Origin: an uncultured Opitutaceae bacterium
Lineage (GTDB): Bacteria > Verrucomicrobiota > Verrucomicrobiia > Opitutales > Opitutaceae
Direction: 5' to 3'
NCBI GenBank assembly: GCA_937902925.1
Contig: CALFNN010000029.1
Span: 1 to 56,381 of the forward strand
DNA length: 56,381 bases
Position numbers and translations under genes: made by a program. Below the pieces are notes generated by a model. It saw only the letters and a program-made list of their open reading frames with translations, made no database searches and was not told the origin of the DNA. Position 1 is the stretch's first letter; each line of letters begins with the position of its first letter. Shown here in pieces: positions 40,249 through 49,082 of the stretch.

Positions 40249-42036
40249 TTACTTTCCGGCGCGGGCCGACTGGATGAAGTCGTCGACCACGGGGTCGAGC
40301 ACGGCGAGCGGGACGTTGCCGGCGCGGAGGATGGCGTTGTGAAATTCCTTCAGCGAAAACTTGGCGCCGAGCGCCGCCCGGGCCTTCGCGCGCAGCTCGA
40401 GGATTTTCAACTGGCCGATCTTGTAGGAGCACGCCTGGCCGGGCCAGACGACATAGCGCTCCACCTCGGCCGGGCTGATGCCGTAGTCGATCGCCTCCTG
40501 GCGGGTCCAGTGCATCGCGTGGAGGCCGGTGTCGACGACGAGCCGGCGGGCGCGGAAAAGTTCGTCGCCGAGCTGGCCGAGATGGCCCGGGATGTCGCCA
40601 TCATACCAGCCGTTCTCGGCGGCGAGCTGCTCGGCGTAGAGCGCCCAACCCTCGGCATGGGCGGAGATGACGCCGAAGACCCGGTCGCGGCGGAAGCGGG
40701 GCAGGTCCGTCAACTCCTCCTGGAGAGCGATCTGGAAATGGTGGCCGGGGACGGCTTCGTGATAGACCAGCGTGCGCATCTCGGGAATCTCGAAAGTCGG
40801 TCCCGGCAAGGGCGCCCAGAAGGTGCCGGGGCGCGAGCCGTCGCGGGCGGGGAACGTATAGTGGGCGGCGGCGCTTTTCTCGGTGAACGGCGGCTCGCGT
40901 TTCACGATCACGGGCGCCTTGGGCCGGAGGTCGAAGATGAGCGCGGCGCGGCGTTCGGCGTCGCGCAGGATGCTCTCGTATTTCGCGAGGAGCATTGGGC
41001 GGGGATCGGGCGTGGCGGGTGGCTGCGAGTCGGCGTCGAGTTTTTCCATCCGCTCCTTGATCGTGCCGTTCGCGTAGCCGATCTGCCGGAGGAGGCCGTC
41101 CATCTCCCTTTCGATGCGGGCGACCTCCTTCAGGCCGAGTTCGTGGACTTGCGCGGCGGTGTAGTCGGTGGTCGTGAGATGGTGCAGCGCCTGCGCGTAG
41201 ATCGCGGCGCCATCGGGAAAACGGTCGACGCCGGCGTCGTCGGTGGCGCGGGGCAACTGCTCCTGCAACAGGTCGCGGGCGCGGCGGAAGGCGGGGATGA
41301 TCGCGGCGGCGACGGTCTGCTCGGCGGCGGCCACGAGGGCGGCGCGCTCATCCGCGGGCAGGCCGGCGATCCTGGCGGCGCGCTCGTCGAGCGAGGCGAC
41401 GAGGACGTTCTGCCGCGGCGCGTCGCCGAGGAACCGGTCGAACTGCTGAATCGTGGATGCGAGGATGAATTTCGGCGGGAGGATGCCGCGGCTGGCGCGT
41501 TCGCGGGCCTGCGCGATGCCCTCGTCGATCTGGCCGGCGACGAGATCGAGGCGGGCGAGATAATTCTCGATGTCGCGGCGGTTGCGGATCGGATGGGTCT
41601 GGCTGAGGAAGTTGACGAGATTCACCTGGAGCCCGCTGAACTGCTGGAAGACGAAACTGTAGTCGGCGAACGGCTCGTTGCGCACGATATCGTCGAGCTG
41701 CCACTCGAGCATCGCGGCGGAAATGCGCTCGGTGGAGTCGAGTTTCGCGCGATCGAATTGTTGCAGCGCGCCGAGGCCGAACCGGGCCCGGGTCACCCGG
41801 GCGGCGCGGGCTTCCGCGGTGATCGGTGTCAACTGGCGGTCGAGGGCGTCCTGCTCGGCGCCGGCGAAGTATTGATGCGCGGTGGCCGACTCCGGGTCGG
41901 CGCGGACCCAGTCGGCGGCAAAGTCGTCGACGAAGCGATCGAAGTCGGCATCGGCGGCGCGGACTCCCGGGAGCAAACCCAGCGCGGGCGCGAGCAGGAG
42001 AACGGACAACACGGCGCGGACGCGGGGAGTTTTCAT
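40249..42036 (-). CDS. DUF885 family protein, putative exported metallopeptidase
   Basis: A 595-residue protein with a signal peptide (residues 1-27) and the DUF885 helical fold. The zinc-type motif HEAVPGHHFQ (HExxxGHH, about residue 421) and a downstream glutamate in HAEGWALYAEQLA (about 465) match predicted metallopeptidases of this family, which resemble carboxypeptidase-like enzymes. Other conserved segments include PPKFILASTIQQ and WPGQACSYKIGQLKI near the C-terminus. The start is the ATG at 42036; the long frame beyond it is a shadow of the neighbour. Enzymatic activity has been suggested for the family but is unproven here. The EamA gene lies 71 bp upstream on the same strand. Confidence 0.87.
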   Translation of the reverse strand: MKTPRVRAVLSVLLLAPALGLLPGVRAADADFDRFVDDFAADWVRADPESATAHQYFAGAEQDALDRQLTPITAEARAARVTRARFGLGALQQFDRAKLDSTERISAAMLEWQLDDIVRNEPFADYSFVFQQFSGLQVNLVNFLSQTHPIRNRRDIENYLARLDLVAGQIDEGIAQARERASRGILPPKFILASTIQQFDRFLGDAPRQNVLVASLDERAARIAGLPADERAALVAAAEQTVAAAIIPAFRRARDLLQEQLPRATDDAGVDRFPDGAAIYAQALHHLTTTDYTAAQVHELGLKEVARIEREMDGLLRQIGYANGTIKERMEKLDADSQPPATPDPRPMLLAKYESILRDAERRAALIFDLRPKAPVIVKREPPFTEKSAAAHYTFPARDGSRPGTFWAPLPGPTFEIPEMRTLVYHEAVPGHHFQIALQEELTDLPRFRRDRVFGVISAHAEGWALYAEQLAAENGWYDGDIPGHLGQLGDELFRARRLVVDTGLHAMHWTRQEAIDYGISPAEVERYVVWPGQACSYKIGQLKILELRAKARAALGAKFSLKEFHNAILRAGNVPLAVLDPVVDDFIQSARAGK

Positions 42037-42107
42037 AGGCGGAAAACGACACGCGAGCCTACCGCGCCCGCGGGCGATGTCGAGTTCGGGCACCGCCGCC
42101 GCCGTGA

Positions 42108-42998
42108 TCAACGAGCGCAGAAGAGGCCGATGACCCCGGCGACGGCGAGCAGCGCGCCCGCATAGTAGAGCGGGCGGGGGCGGAGGTGCTCGAACCACAT
42201 CGCGAAGGGAATCGTGGCGAGGGGCGCGGTGGCGACGACGGGTTGCACGATGCCGGCGGGCGTCGTGCTGAGCGCCCACTGAAAACACGTGACGCCAAGG
42301 ACCGGACCGGTGAGGGCATTGGCGAGAACCCACGGCCAGGCGCGGGGCGAATTGCAGGTCGCTTCCCTCGGGCGCGGCGCCGCTCCCGACGCGACGACGA
42401 CAACGAGCAGCGCGACAAACAAGCCGCCAAGAGCGCGTTGATAGGCGGTCGTGGCGGCGTCGGGGTGTTCGTGCGCCGCGGCGGCGACCTGGAAGGCCTT
42501 GCGGCTGAGGACGGCGCCGAGGCCCTGGCCGCACGCGGACAACGCCGCCCAGGCCACGCCGGCGCGCAGCACGACGGGAGGCAGGCCCGGCCGGCCGCGC
42601 GGGAGCAGGCCGGCGACGACGCCGAGCAGGGTGACGACGACAAAGGCGGCCTGCGACAGCGTCAGGTGCGAGTGGAGCCACCCCCACTCGACGGCGACGG
42701 CGACGAGCGAAGAACCGCATTGCACGATGAGCATGGCCAGCGCCGAGCCGAGGCGCGGCAGCGCCTGAAACATCGCGACGCCGCCGAGGCCGAAGCCGGC
42801 GAGTCCGCTGAGAAAAAACCAGCCCAGCGAGGCGCCCCGCAAGCCCTGACCGCCGAGATGCGCCCAAGCGCCGAGGATGAGGACCGCGGCGAGAAGCCGG
42901 AGGAGGTTCGCCAGATTGCCGCCGAGAATCTTGGCGGAGCGGTTGGCGAAGATCGCGTTGAACGCGAAAAGGAAAGTGGTGCCGAGGGCGCCGATCAT
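42108..42998 (-). CDS. EamA-family (DMT superfamily) transporter, paralogue
   Basis: A 296-residue, ten-helix membrane protein in two EamA repeats. It begins MIGALGTTFLFAFNAIFANRSAK-like (residues 1-20 MIGALGTTFLFAFNAIFANR); the second repeat contains WVLANALTGPVLGVTCFQWA and PLATIPFAMWFEHLRPRPL. Compared with the transporter at 19693-20592 it shares a layout in which an unusual basic first loop and the 'QWA..TTPxGxV' block are both conserved. The start is the ATG at 42998, 44 bp from the 23-bp palindrome at 43040-43062. The DUF885 gene is co-directional, 71 bp downstream. Confidence 0.9.
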   Translation of the reverse strand: MIGALGTTFLFAFNAIFANRSAKILGGNLANLLRLLAAVLILGAWAHLGGQGLRGASLGWFFLSGLAGFGLGGVAMFQALPRLGSALAMLIVQCGSSLVAVAVEWGWLHSHLTLSQAAFVVVTLLGVVAGLLPRGRPGLPPVVLRAGVAWAALSACGQGLGAVLSRKAFQVAAAAHEHPDAATTAYQRALGGLFVALLVVVVASGAAPRPREATCNSPRAWPWVLANALTGPVLGVTCFQWALSTTPAGIVQPVVATAPLATIPFAMWFEHLRPRPLYYAGALLAVAGVIGLFCAR

Positions 42999-43039
42999 GT
43001 TCCCTTCCGATCTCCCGGGCGCGGGGCCGGGCCCGGGAG

Positions 43040-43062
43040 GTTGTAAACTATTAGTTTACAAC
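43040..43062. promoter_or_regulatory. perfect 23-bp palindrome upstream of the second EamA gene
   Basis: Eleven-base arms around the centre T: core TGTAAACTATTAGTTTACA (43042-43060), extended by TT/AA and G/C on both sides. The core is identical to that at 37641-37659, 5.4 kb away. Its centre is 53 bp upstream of the EamA ATG (42998) and 49 bp after the TonB-receptor stop codon. The neighbouring CCGGGCCCGG at 43027-43036 forms a second, GC-rich palindrome. Confidence 0.6.
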
Positions 43063-43110
43063 AAGCGCGCGTCGAGGCGGGGAGGTGACGGGATTGGTTC
43101 AGGCGGGCGA

Positions 43111-45189
43111 TCAGCGGTGCCATTCGAGGCCGAGGGTGAACGCGCGGCCGACGCCGGGGAGAAAGACCGAGGTGGCGGCGGGATTGCGGACGAGGTCGAG
43201 CACGCCGGCCGTGCTCGCGATGTGCTGGCGATCGAGGAGATTTTTCACCTCCGCGAAGGCGGTCCATTGCTTGTCGTGGCGCCACCCGACGCGGAGATTG
43301 GTGAGCACGTGGCCGGGATAGGACAGGCGATTGCCGTGGTCGACGGGGGTCGGGCCGGCGGTCCAGTCGAGCATGGTGGCGGCGAAAAATCCGGACGGGT
43401 GCTCGTAGCTGAGCTTGGCGGAGCCCTGGTGCGGCGGGGCGCCGGCGAGGCGGTTGCGGCCGTAGACCGGATCGTGGTCGAAATAAAAACGGCTCCACGC
43501 GGCGGTGGCGACGAGCTTGAGACGGTGGTGGCCGTCGAGGATGCGCCAGTAGGCCGAAGTCTCGAGGCCGAGGTGGCGCGTGGGGCCGGCGTTGACGGCG
43601 CCGCGCGGGAGGCCGGAGGCATCCGCAAGGCGGAGGATTTCGTTCGTCCAGTCGCCGTGGTAGGCGACGACGTCCCAGCCGAGCGGACCGCGCGTGCCCA
43701 TGCTGCCGATTTCCCAGGTGGTGGAGCGCTGGTTGGCGAGGGTTTGGCTGCGGCGCGCGAGGTTCGGGTAGGAGCCGGCGACGACAAACATGTCGTCGAA
43801 GGTGGGCGGTTCGATCGCGCGCGAGAAGCCGACGAAAAAGGCGACGTCGGAGCGTGCGCCCCACAGCAGGCGCACGTGCGGCTGCACGGCCGACGAGTGG
43901 AGCGCTTCGGTGGTGTTCGCCGGCCCGGCGTCGGACGGGAGCCGGTCCGCGATGTCGCGGCGGACGACGAGTGCGCTGACGCCGGCGGTCATCGCGAGAT
44001 TGTCGCGCAGGCGGATGATATCCTCGGCCTCGACGGCCGCCGTCGTGGCCGCGAGGCCGTCGTGACCGAAGAGCGCGCCGGTGGCGCCGGAGTCGTTGAC
44101 AAACCGGCGCAGGTCGCGCCAGCCGCGGGAGGCCGTGGTCGCCAACTGGAGAAAATGTTCACCGCCGCCGATCTCGAAGCGGCGGCCGGCTGACGCGCGG
44201 AACGTGAGATCGTCGCTGGCGGAGTCGCTGGTGCCGTTGGCCCGGAGCTGGCGGAACCAGTCGTCGGTGTGCAGCCAGGAGACGCCGCCGTCGAACAGCA
44301 GCGTCGAGGTCTGGCGCATCAGTTGCGCGTTGACCTGCGTGGTGTCGGATTCGCGCCGTGGCTGGTCGCGCAGGACATCGCTGGTCACGGTGCGCGGGGC
44401 CGCCTGCGCCACGGCCAGCGTCAGCGGCCCCGGCACGTCGTAGACCGGCCGGGTGTGATAGAGGGAGACCGTGGCCTCGGGGCCGCCGGGGAACGGGTAG
44501 CGGGCGCTGGCGAAAAACGTCGAGCGTTCCTGGCTGCTGTGTTCGCGGTAGCCGTCCTGTCGCGTGAAGGCCGCGGTGCCGCGCAGGACGGTGTCGGCCC
44601 GGGTCACGTCGCCGGTGGCGAGGAGGCGAAAGGCCCCGAACGAACCGGCCTCGGCGCGCAGCGCGGTGACGGAAGGTCCCGGCGCCGGCGTGGTGATGAG
44701 GCTGAACGCGCCGCCGAGGGCGGCGGGGGCGTAGCGGCTGCTGGCGTTGCCGAGGTAGACCTCGATGCGGTCGGCGATCTGCGGCTCGACCAGCGCGCTG
44801 TTGAACGAGCCGTCGGCAAGGCCGAGCGGGTAACCGTCGAGCAGGAGCGCGACGCCGCGGCTCGAGGGCGCGCTCTGCAAACCGGAGCCGCGGATGGAGA
44901 GGCGCGGCGGTTCGAAGCCGCCGAAGCTTTCCTGCATGATCACGCCCGGCGCGCGGCCGATGGCATCCATCAACGTCGTGACGGAATGGCCGTCGCGGCT
45001 GGCGCGCGTGATGGCGAAGGGCAAACGCGTGACGTCGTCGGCGCGCGGCGCGTTTTCCTCGACGGAGAAGACCGGCAGGCGGGTGGGAAGGTCGGAGGCC
45101 GGCTGCGCCGAGGCGCGCCCGGGAGTCAGAAGGGCGACGGCGCACCACAGGGCGGCCGAGGGAGGAAGGGTCGATCGGAGCGTAGACAT
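43111..45189 (-). CDS. TonB-dependent outer-membrane receptor
   Basis: A 692-residue outer-membrane receptor: signal peptide (about 1-29), a plug domain (about 50-165: MDAIGRAPGVIMQESFGGFE, PRLSIRGSGLQSAPSSRGVA, LLLDGYPLGLADGS, DRIEVYLGNASSRYAPAALG) and a 22-strand-type barrel ending in the C-terminal aromatic strand VGRAFTLGLEWHR. The final residues (FTLGLEW with aromatic end) and TonB-dependent receptor blocks TFDDMFVVAGSYPNLA and NLRVGWRHDKQWTAFAEVKN support the call. No TonB box was identified for certain. Likely substrate is an iron chelate, cobalamin or a glycan; not determinable. It lies 19 bp from the small ORF after hydA. Confidence 0.93.
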   Translation of the reverse strand: MSTLRSTLPPSAALWCAVALLTPGRASAQPASDLPTRLPVFSVEENAPRADDVTRLPFAITRASRDGHSVTTLMDAIGRAPGVIMQESFGGFEPPRLSIRGSGLQSAPSSRGVALLLDGYPLGLADGSFNSALVEPQIADRIEVYLGNASSRYAPAALGGAFSLITTPAPGPSVTALRAEAGSFGAFRLLATGDVTRADTVLRGTAAFTRQDGYREHSSQERSTFFASARYPFPGGPEATVSLYHTRPVYDVPGPLTLAVAQAAPRTVTSDVLRDQPRRESDTTQVNAQLMRQTSTLLFDGGVSWLHTDDWFRQLRANGTSDSASDDLTFRASAGRRFEIGGGEHFLQLATTASRGWRDLRRFVNDSGATGALFGHDGLAATTAAVEAEDIIRLRDNLAMTAGVSALVVRRDIADRLPSDAGPANTTEALHSSAVQPHVRLLWGARSDVAFFVGFSRAIEPPTFDDMFVVAGSYPNLARRSQTLANQRSTTWEIGSMGTRGPLGWDVVAYHGDWTNEILRLADASGLPRGAVNAGPTRHLGLETSAYWRILDGHHRLKLVATAAWSRFYFDHDPVYGRNRLAGAPPHQGSAKLSYEHPSGFFAATMLDWTAGPTPVDHGNRLSYPGHVLTNLRVGWRHDKQWTAFAEVKNLLDRQHIASTAGVLDLVRNPAATSVFLPGVGRAFTLGLEWHR

Positions 45190-45207
45190 GACCGGGGACT
45201 GCGGCGG

Positions 45208-45411
45208 TCAGCCGCAGTGGTTGCGCCGGACCAGCAGGCTGGCCGCGTAGAGGCGTTGCCGCAGCTCGTTGTCGCGCGCGCATTGGGCGCGCACCTCGGG
45301 CGGCGGTGGGTTGTAGATGAGCGGCCCCGGGTCGACGGGAGTCGGGCGGCGCGGCCGCCGGCCACCGGTCGAAGCGGGGTGCTTGACGGGTGCGGGAGAC
45401 TTCGGGGGCAT
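45208..45411 (-). CDS. small conserved-position ORF behind hydA, unknown function
   Basis: A 67-residue ORF, Pro/Arg-rich in its first half (PPKSPAPVKHPASTGGRRPR) and more regular in the second (VRAQCARDNELRQRLYAASL, ending VRRNHCG). The ATG at 45411 is 13 bp after the hydA stop. I see no ribosome binding site on the minus strand and no known family, so it may be a small hydrogenase-associated protein or a chance frame. The two terminal Cys/His-containing pieces (AQCAR and NHCG) are the only notable feature. Confidence 0.4.
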   Translation of the reverse strand: MPPKSPAPVKHPASTGGRRPRRPTPVDPGPLIYNPPPPEVRAQCARDNELRQRLYAASLLVRRNHCG

Positions 45412-45424
45412 GAGGAGGGCGCCG

Positions 45425-47164
45425 TCACGAGACGGCGCGGTTGACGTAGTGCGTGTGCAGCAACTGGTGGGCTTTCTTGCCACCGATCTCGCCCAGGTGG
45501 CGCGAGTAGATCTCGGTGACGAAGTGGTTCTCCTGCGACTTGTGGAGGTCGAGGTTCTTGTCGACGTCGTAGATGCCACGGGTGCGGAGCTGCCGCACGC
45601 TGCGGTCGCGCGACACCGGCTGGCCCGCGCCACCGATGCAGCCGCCCGGGCAGGCCATGACCTCGATGAGGTCGAGGTCGGTTTTGCCCTTGCGGACCTT
45701 GTCGGCGAGCGCACGGGCGTTTTTCAAGCCGTGGACGACGGCCAGCTTCAGGACGGTGCCGTCGATCACGATCGTGGCGAGGCGCATGCCGTCCTCGCCG
45801 CGGACGGCGTGGAAGTCGGGGCTGCGGAGTTTTTCGCCGCTGATTTTTTCCGCGGCGTAACGCAGCACGGCCTCGCTCACACCGCCGGAGTTGCCGAAGA
45901 GCACACCGGCGCCGGTCTTGAAGCCCATCGGCATGTCGTAGGATTCGGGTGCGAGTTTCCGATAACGCAGCCCGGCCTCCTCGATCATGCGCGCGAGTTC
46001 CTGCGTGGTGAGCACGTGGTCGACATCGGGCGAGCCGTCGCGCGCGAGCTCCGGGCGCTTGGCCTCGAACTTTTTCGCGGTGCACGGCATGATCGCGACG
46101 ACGACGATGTCCCGGCGCTCGCGGCCGAGTTCGCCGGGGAGGAATTCCTTGCAGAGCGCGCCGAGCATCTGCTGCGGCGACTTGCAGGTGGAAAGGTTCG
46201 GCAGCAGGTCGGGAAAATATTGCTCGGCGAATTTCACCCAGCCGGGGCAGCAACTCGTGAACTGCGGGAGTTTTTCGCCCCTGGCCTTGCGCTTGAGGAA
46301 CTCGTTGGCCTCCTCGATGACGGTGAGGTCGGCGGCAAACGACGTGTCGTAGACACGGTCGAACCCGAGGCGCTTGAGCGCGGCGACCATCTGGCCGCTG
46401 GTGGCGGTGCCCGGTTCGAGGCCGAACTCCTCGCCGATCGCGACGCGGACGGCGGGCGCGACCTGGGCGACGACGAATTTCGTGGGATCGTTGAGCGCCT
46501 GCCAGACCGGCTCGATTTCGGGCCGCGGCGTGAGTGCGCCGGTGGTGCAGACCGCGGCGCACTGGCCGCAGTTGACGCACTCGCCCGCGCCGATCCCGTC
46601 GCCGAACGCGGGCAGCACCGCGGCATCGTGGCCGCGATACGCGAAGTCGATGGCGCCGACGCTCTGGACCTCCGCGCAAAAGCGGACGCAGTCCCCGCAG
46701 AGGATGCATTTGTTCGGATCCCGGATGAGGGCGACCGACGAAAGATCGAGCGGCCGGGGCTCGTGGACACGCTTGAAGCGCACCTGGCCGACGCCGAGCT
46801 GGCGGGCCACGGCCTTGAGCTGGCACGCGGCGCTCTTGAGGCAGGTCGGGCACTGCTGGTCGTGATTCGCGAGGAGGAGCTCGAGCGTGATCTTGCGGAT
46901 CTCCCGGATTTCCTCGGTGTGCGTGCGGACCTTGAGGCCGGGTTCGGGCGGCGTGGAGCACGCGCCCTGGATGCCGCGGCCCTCGATGTCGACGAGGCAG
47001 AGCCGGCAGGCGCCGTAGACGCTCAGGTCGGAATGATAGCAGAACGTGGGCAGTTCGATGTCGGCCTTGCGGATCAACTCGAGCAGGTTGCGCTCGCCGT
47101 TGATCGCGACGTCGAGGCCGTCGATATTCAGCGTTTTCGTGGCGGGTGAAACCAAAGTGGTCAT
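45425..47164 (-). CDS. hydA: [FeFe] hydrogenase, catalytic subunit (electron-bifurcating type)
   Basis: Reversible H2 production from reduced ferredoxin and NADH with subunits B and C. The 579-residue protein has an N-terminal plant-type [2Fe-2S] domain (about 15-75, Cys in FCYHSDLSVYGACRLC), a His-Cys3 [4Fe-4S] site (NHDQQCPTCLKSAAC), two ferredoxin [4Fe-4S] sites (CILCGDCVRFC and CVNCGQCAAVC) and the H-cluster motifs L1 TSCCPGWVKFAE (about 300), L2 MPCTAKKFEA (about 357) and L3 MACPGGCIGGAGQP (about 501). L1-L3 are intact. The L3 ending GGAGQP and the trimeric operon point to group A3. hydB and hydC are immediately upstream on the same strand. The maturases HydE, HydF and HydG are not in the window. 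Confidence 0.95.
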   Translation of the reverse strand: MTTLVSPATKTLNIDGLDVAINGERNLLELIRKADIELPTFCYHSDLSVYGACRLCLVDIEGRGIQGACSTPPEPGLKVRTHTEEIREIRKITLELLLANHDQQCPTCLKSAACQLKAVARQLGVGQVRFKRVHEPRPLDLSSVALIRDPNKCILCGDCVRFCAEVQSVGAIDFAYRGHDAAVLPAFGDGIGAGECVNCGQCAAVCTTGALTPRPEIEPVWQALNDPTKFVVAQVAPAVRVAIGEEFGLEPGTATSGQMVAALKRLGFDRVYDTSFAADLTVIEEANEFLKRKARGEKLPQFTSCCPGWVKFAEQYFPDLLPNLSTCKSPQQMLGALCKEFLPGELGRERRDIVVVAIMPCTAKKFEAKRPELARDGSPDVDHVLTTQELARMIEEAGLRYRKLAPESYDMPMGFKTGAGVLFGNSGGVSEAVLRYAAEKISGEKLRSPDFHAVRGEDGMRLATIVIDGTVLKLAVVHGLKNARALADKVRKGKTDLDLIEVMACPGGCIGGAGQPVSRDRSVRQLRTRGIYDVDKNLDLHKSQENHFVTEIYSRHLGEIGGKKAHQLLHTHYVNRAVS

Positions 47165-47198
47165 TGAAATTGCGACGGAAGATGGTGAACGGGGCGCG

Positions 47199-49082
47199 TT
47201 ACACGCCGACGACGGCGTCGAGTTTGCAGGTGTCGGCGCAGACGCCGCACGCGGTGCATTTCAGCGGGTCGACGACGTGCGGCTGCTTGCGCTCGCCGCT
47301 GATCGCGCCCACGGGGCATTTTTTCGCGCAGGCCATGCAGCCCTTGCACTTGGCCGGATCGATGGACGCCTTGGCGAGCGCCTTGCACTGGCCGGTCGGG
47401 CAGCACTTGTGGAAGACGTGCGCGTCGTATTCCTCGCGGAAGTAACGCAGCGTCGTGAGCACGGGGTTCGGCGCGGACTTGCCGAGACCGCAGAGCGAAC
47501 CCTTCTGGACGGCATGCGCGAGTTTCTCGAGGACGACGAGCGTCTCGCCGGTGGCGCGGCCCTCGATGATGTCGTCGAGGAGCGAGAGCATCTGGCGCGT
47601 GCCCTCGCGGCAGAGGACGCACTTGCCGCAGCTTTCGCGCTGCGTGAAGTCCATGAAGAAACGCGCGATGCCGACCATGCACGTCTTCTGGTTCATGGCG
47701 ACGAGTCCGCCGGAGCCGATCATCGCGCCGACGCTGCGGAGCGAATCGTAGTCGAGCGGGAGATCGAGGTGGTCCCGGGTGAGGCAGCCACCCGACGGAC
47801 CGCCGATCTGGACGGCCTTGAAATTGTTCGGGCCGATCTTGCCGCGGCGGTCGGTGATGCCGCCGCCGATGTTGATCACGACCTCGCGGAGCGTGGCGCC
47901 GAACGGCACCTCGATGAGCCCGGTATTCGCGACGTGACCGGTGAGGGCGAACGTCTTGGTGCCGGGCGAGGCGGTGGTGCCGAGCCGGCGGAAGTTTTCC
48001 GCGCCGTCGTTGATCACGCGGACGGCATGCGCGAGCGTCTCGACGTTGTTGATGATGGTCGGCTTGCTCCAGAGGCCACTCTGCGCCGGAAAAGGCGGCT
48101 TCGGCCGCGGCATGCCGCGGTGGCCCTCGATCGAGGCGATCATCGCGGTCTCCTCACCGCAAACGAACGCGCCCGCGCCCTCCATGACCTCGCAGGTGAG
48201 TGTCTGGCCGGAGCCGAAGACGTTCGAGCCGAGGAAGCCGAGACGCTGGGCGTCCTTGACCGCCTGCTTCATGCGCTGGACGGCGAGCGGATACTCGGTG
48301 CGGACGTAGATGAACGTCTCGTCGGCGCCGATGCCGCGCGCGGCGATCATGAGACCCTCGAGGACGGAGTGCGGGTTGCCCTCCATCACGCTGCGGTTCA
48401 TGAACGCGCCGGGGTCGCCCTCGTCGGCGTTGCAGATGACGTATTTTTTCGCGCCCTTCTGGGTGCGCGCGGCCTCCCACTTGCGGCCGGTCGGGAAACC
48501 GCCGCCGCCGCGACCGCGCAGGCCGGACTGCAGGATTTCCTGGCAGATGCCCTCGGGCGTCATCGCGGTGACGGCCTTGCGCGCGGCGGCGTAGCCGCCA
48601 TGCGCGAGATATTCCTCGATGCTCTCGGGATCGATCGTGCCGCACTCGCGGAGGACGAAGCGCTGCTGGCGCTGGTAGAACGGAATCTCGGCGACACCCC
48701 GGCAGGGCTTGCGCGTGGCCGGATCGACGTAGAGCAACCGCTGCACGACGTCGCGGGCGACGAGCGTGGTCGCGACGATCTCGGCGACGTCCCCGGCCTT
48801 CACTTTCGTGTAGAGGATGTTCTCCGGCAGGATCGTGACGAGCGGGCCCATCTGGCAGAAGCCCTGGCAGCCGCTCTTGTTCAGGCGCAGCGAATCGCCG
48901 TGGTCGTGTTCCCCGGCCTTGAACTCGGTCGTGACGGCGATGCCGGCGGCCTTGATCTGCCCGGCGAACGCCTGGAAGACCTGGTCGGCGCCGTTGGCGA
49001 CGCAGCCGGTGCCGGCGCAGACGATGACGCGGCGCTGGGCGACGACGGCGCCGCTGGTGGAGTCGGTGGCGGGCCCGGTCAT
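47199..49082 (-). CDS. hydB: electron-bifurcating hydrogenase subunit B (NuoF-like flavoprotein)
   Basis: The flavin-containing subunit that binds NAD(H) and FMN. The 627-residue protein has an N-terminal thioredoxin-like [2Fe-2S] domain (Cys in CAGTGCVANG and SGCQGFCQMGP), the NuoF FMN/NADH fold (LRGRGGGGFPTGRKWEAA and YVICNADEGDPGAFMNR), the [4Fe-4S] site ESCGKCVLCREGT with a further Cys at SLCGLGKSAPNP, and two C-terminal ferredoxin sites (CKGCMACAKKCPVGAI and CTACGVCADTCKLDAV). This is the HydB layout of Thermotoga-type bifurcating hydrogenases. It overlaps hydC by 4 bp and is 34 bp ahead of hydA. The start at 49082 fits that overlap. Confidence 0.95.
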   Translation of the reverse strand: MTGPATDSTSGAVVAQRRVIVCAGTGCVANGADQVFQAFAGQIKAAGIAVTTEFKAGEHDHGDSLRLNKSGCQGFCQMGPLVTILPENILYTKVKAGDVAEIVATTLVARDVVQRLLYVDPATRKPCRGVAEIPFYQRQQRFVLRECGTIDPESIEEYLAHGGYAAARKAVTAMTPEGICQEILQSGLRGRGGGGFPTGRKWEAARTQKGAKKYVICNADEGDPGAFMNRSVMEGNPHSVLEGLMIAARGIGADETFIYVRTEYPLAVQRMKQAVKDAQRLGFLGSNVFGSGQTLTCEVMEGAGAFVCGEETAMIASIEGHRGMPRPKPPFPAQSGLWSKPTIINNVETLAHAVRVINDGAENFRRLGTTASPGTKTFALTGHVANTGLIEVPFGATLREVVINIGGGITDRRGKIGPNNFKAVQIGGPSGGCLTRDHLDLPLDYDSLRSVGAMIGSGGLVAMNQKTCMVGIARFFMDFTQRESCGKCVLCREGTRQMLSLLDDIIEGRATGETLVVLEKLAHAVQKGSLCGLGKSAPNPVLTTLRYFREEYDAHVFHKCCPTGQCKALAKASIDPAKCKGCMACAKKCPVGAISGERKQPHVVDPLKCTACGVCADTCKLDAVVGV

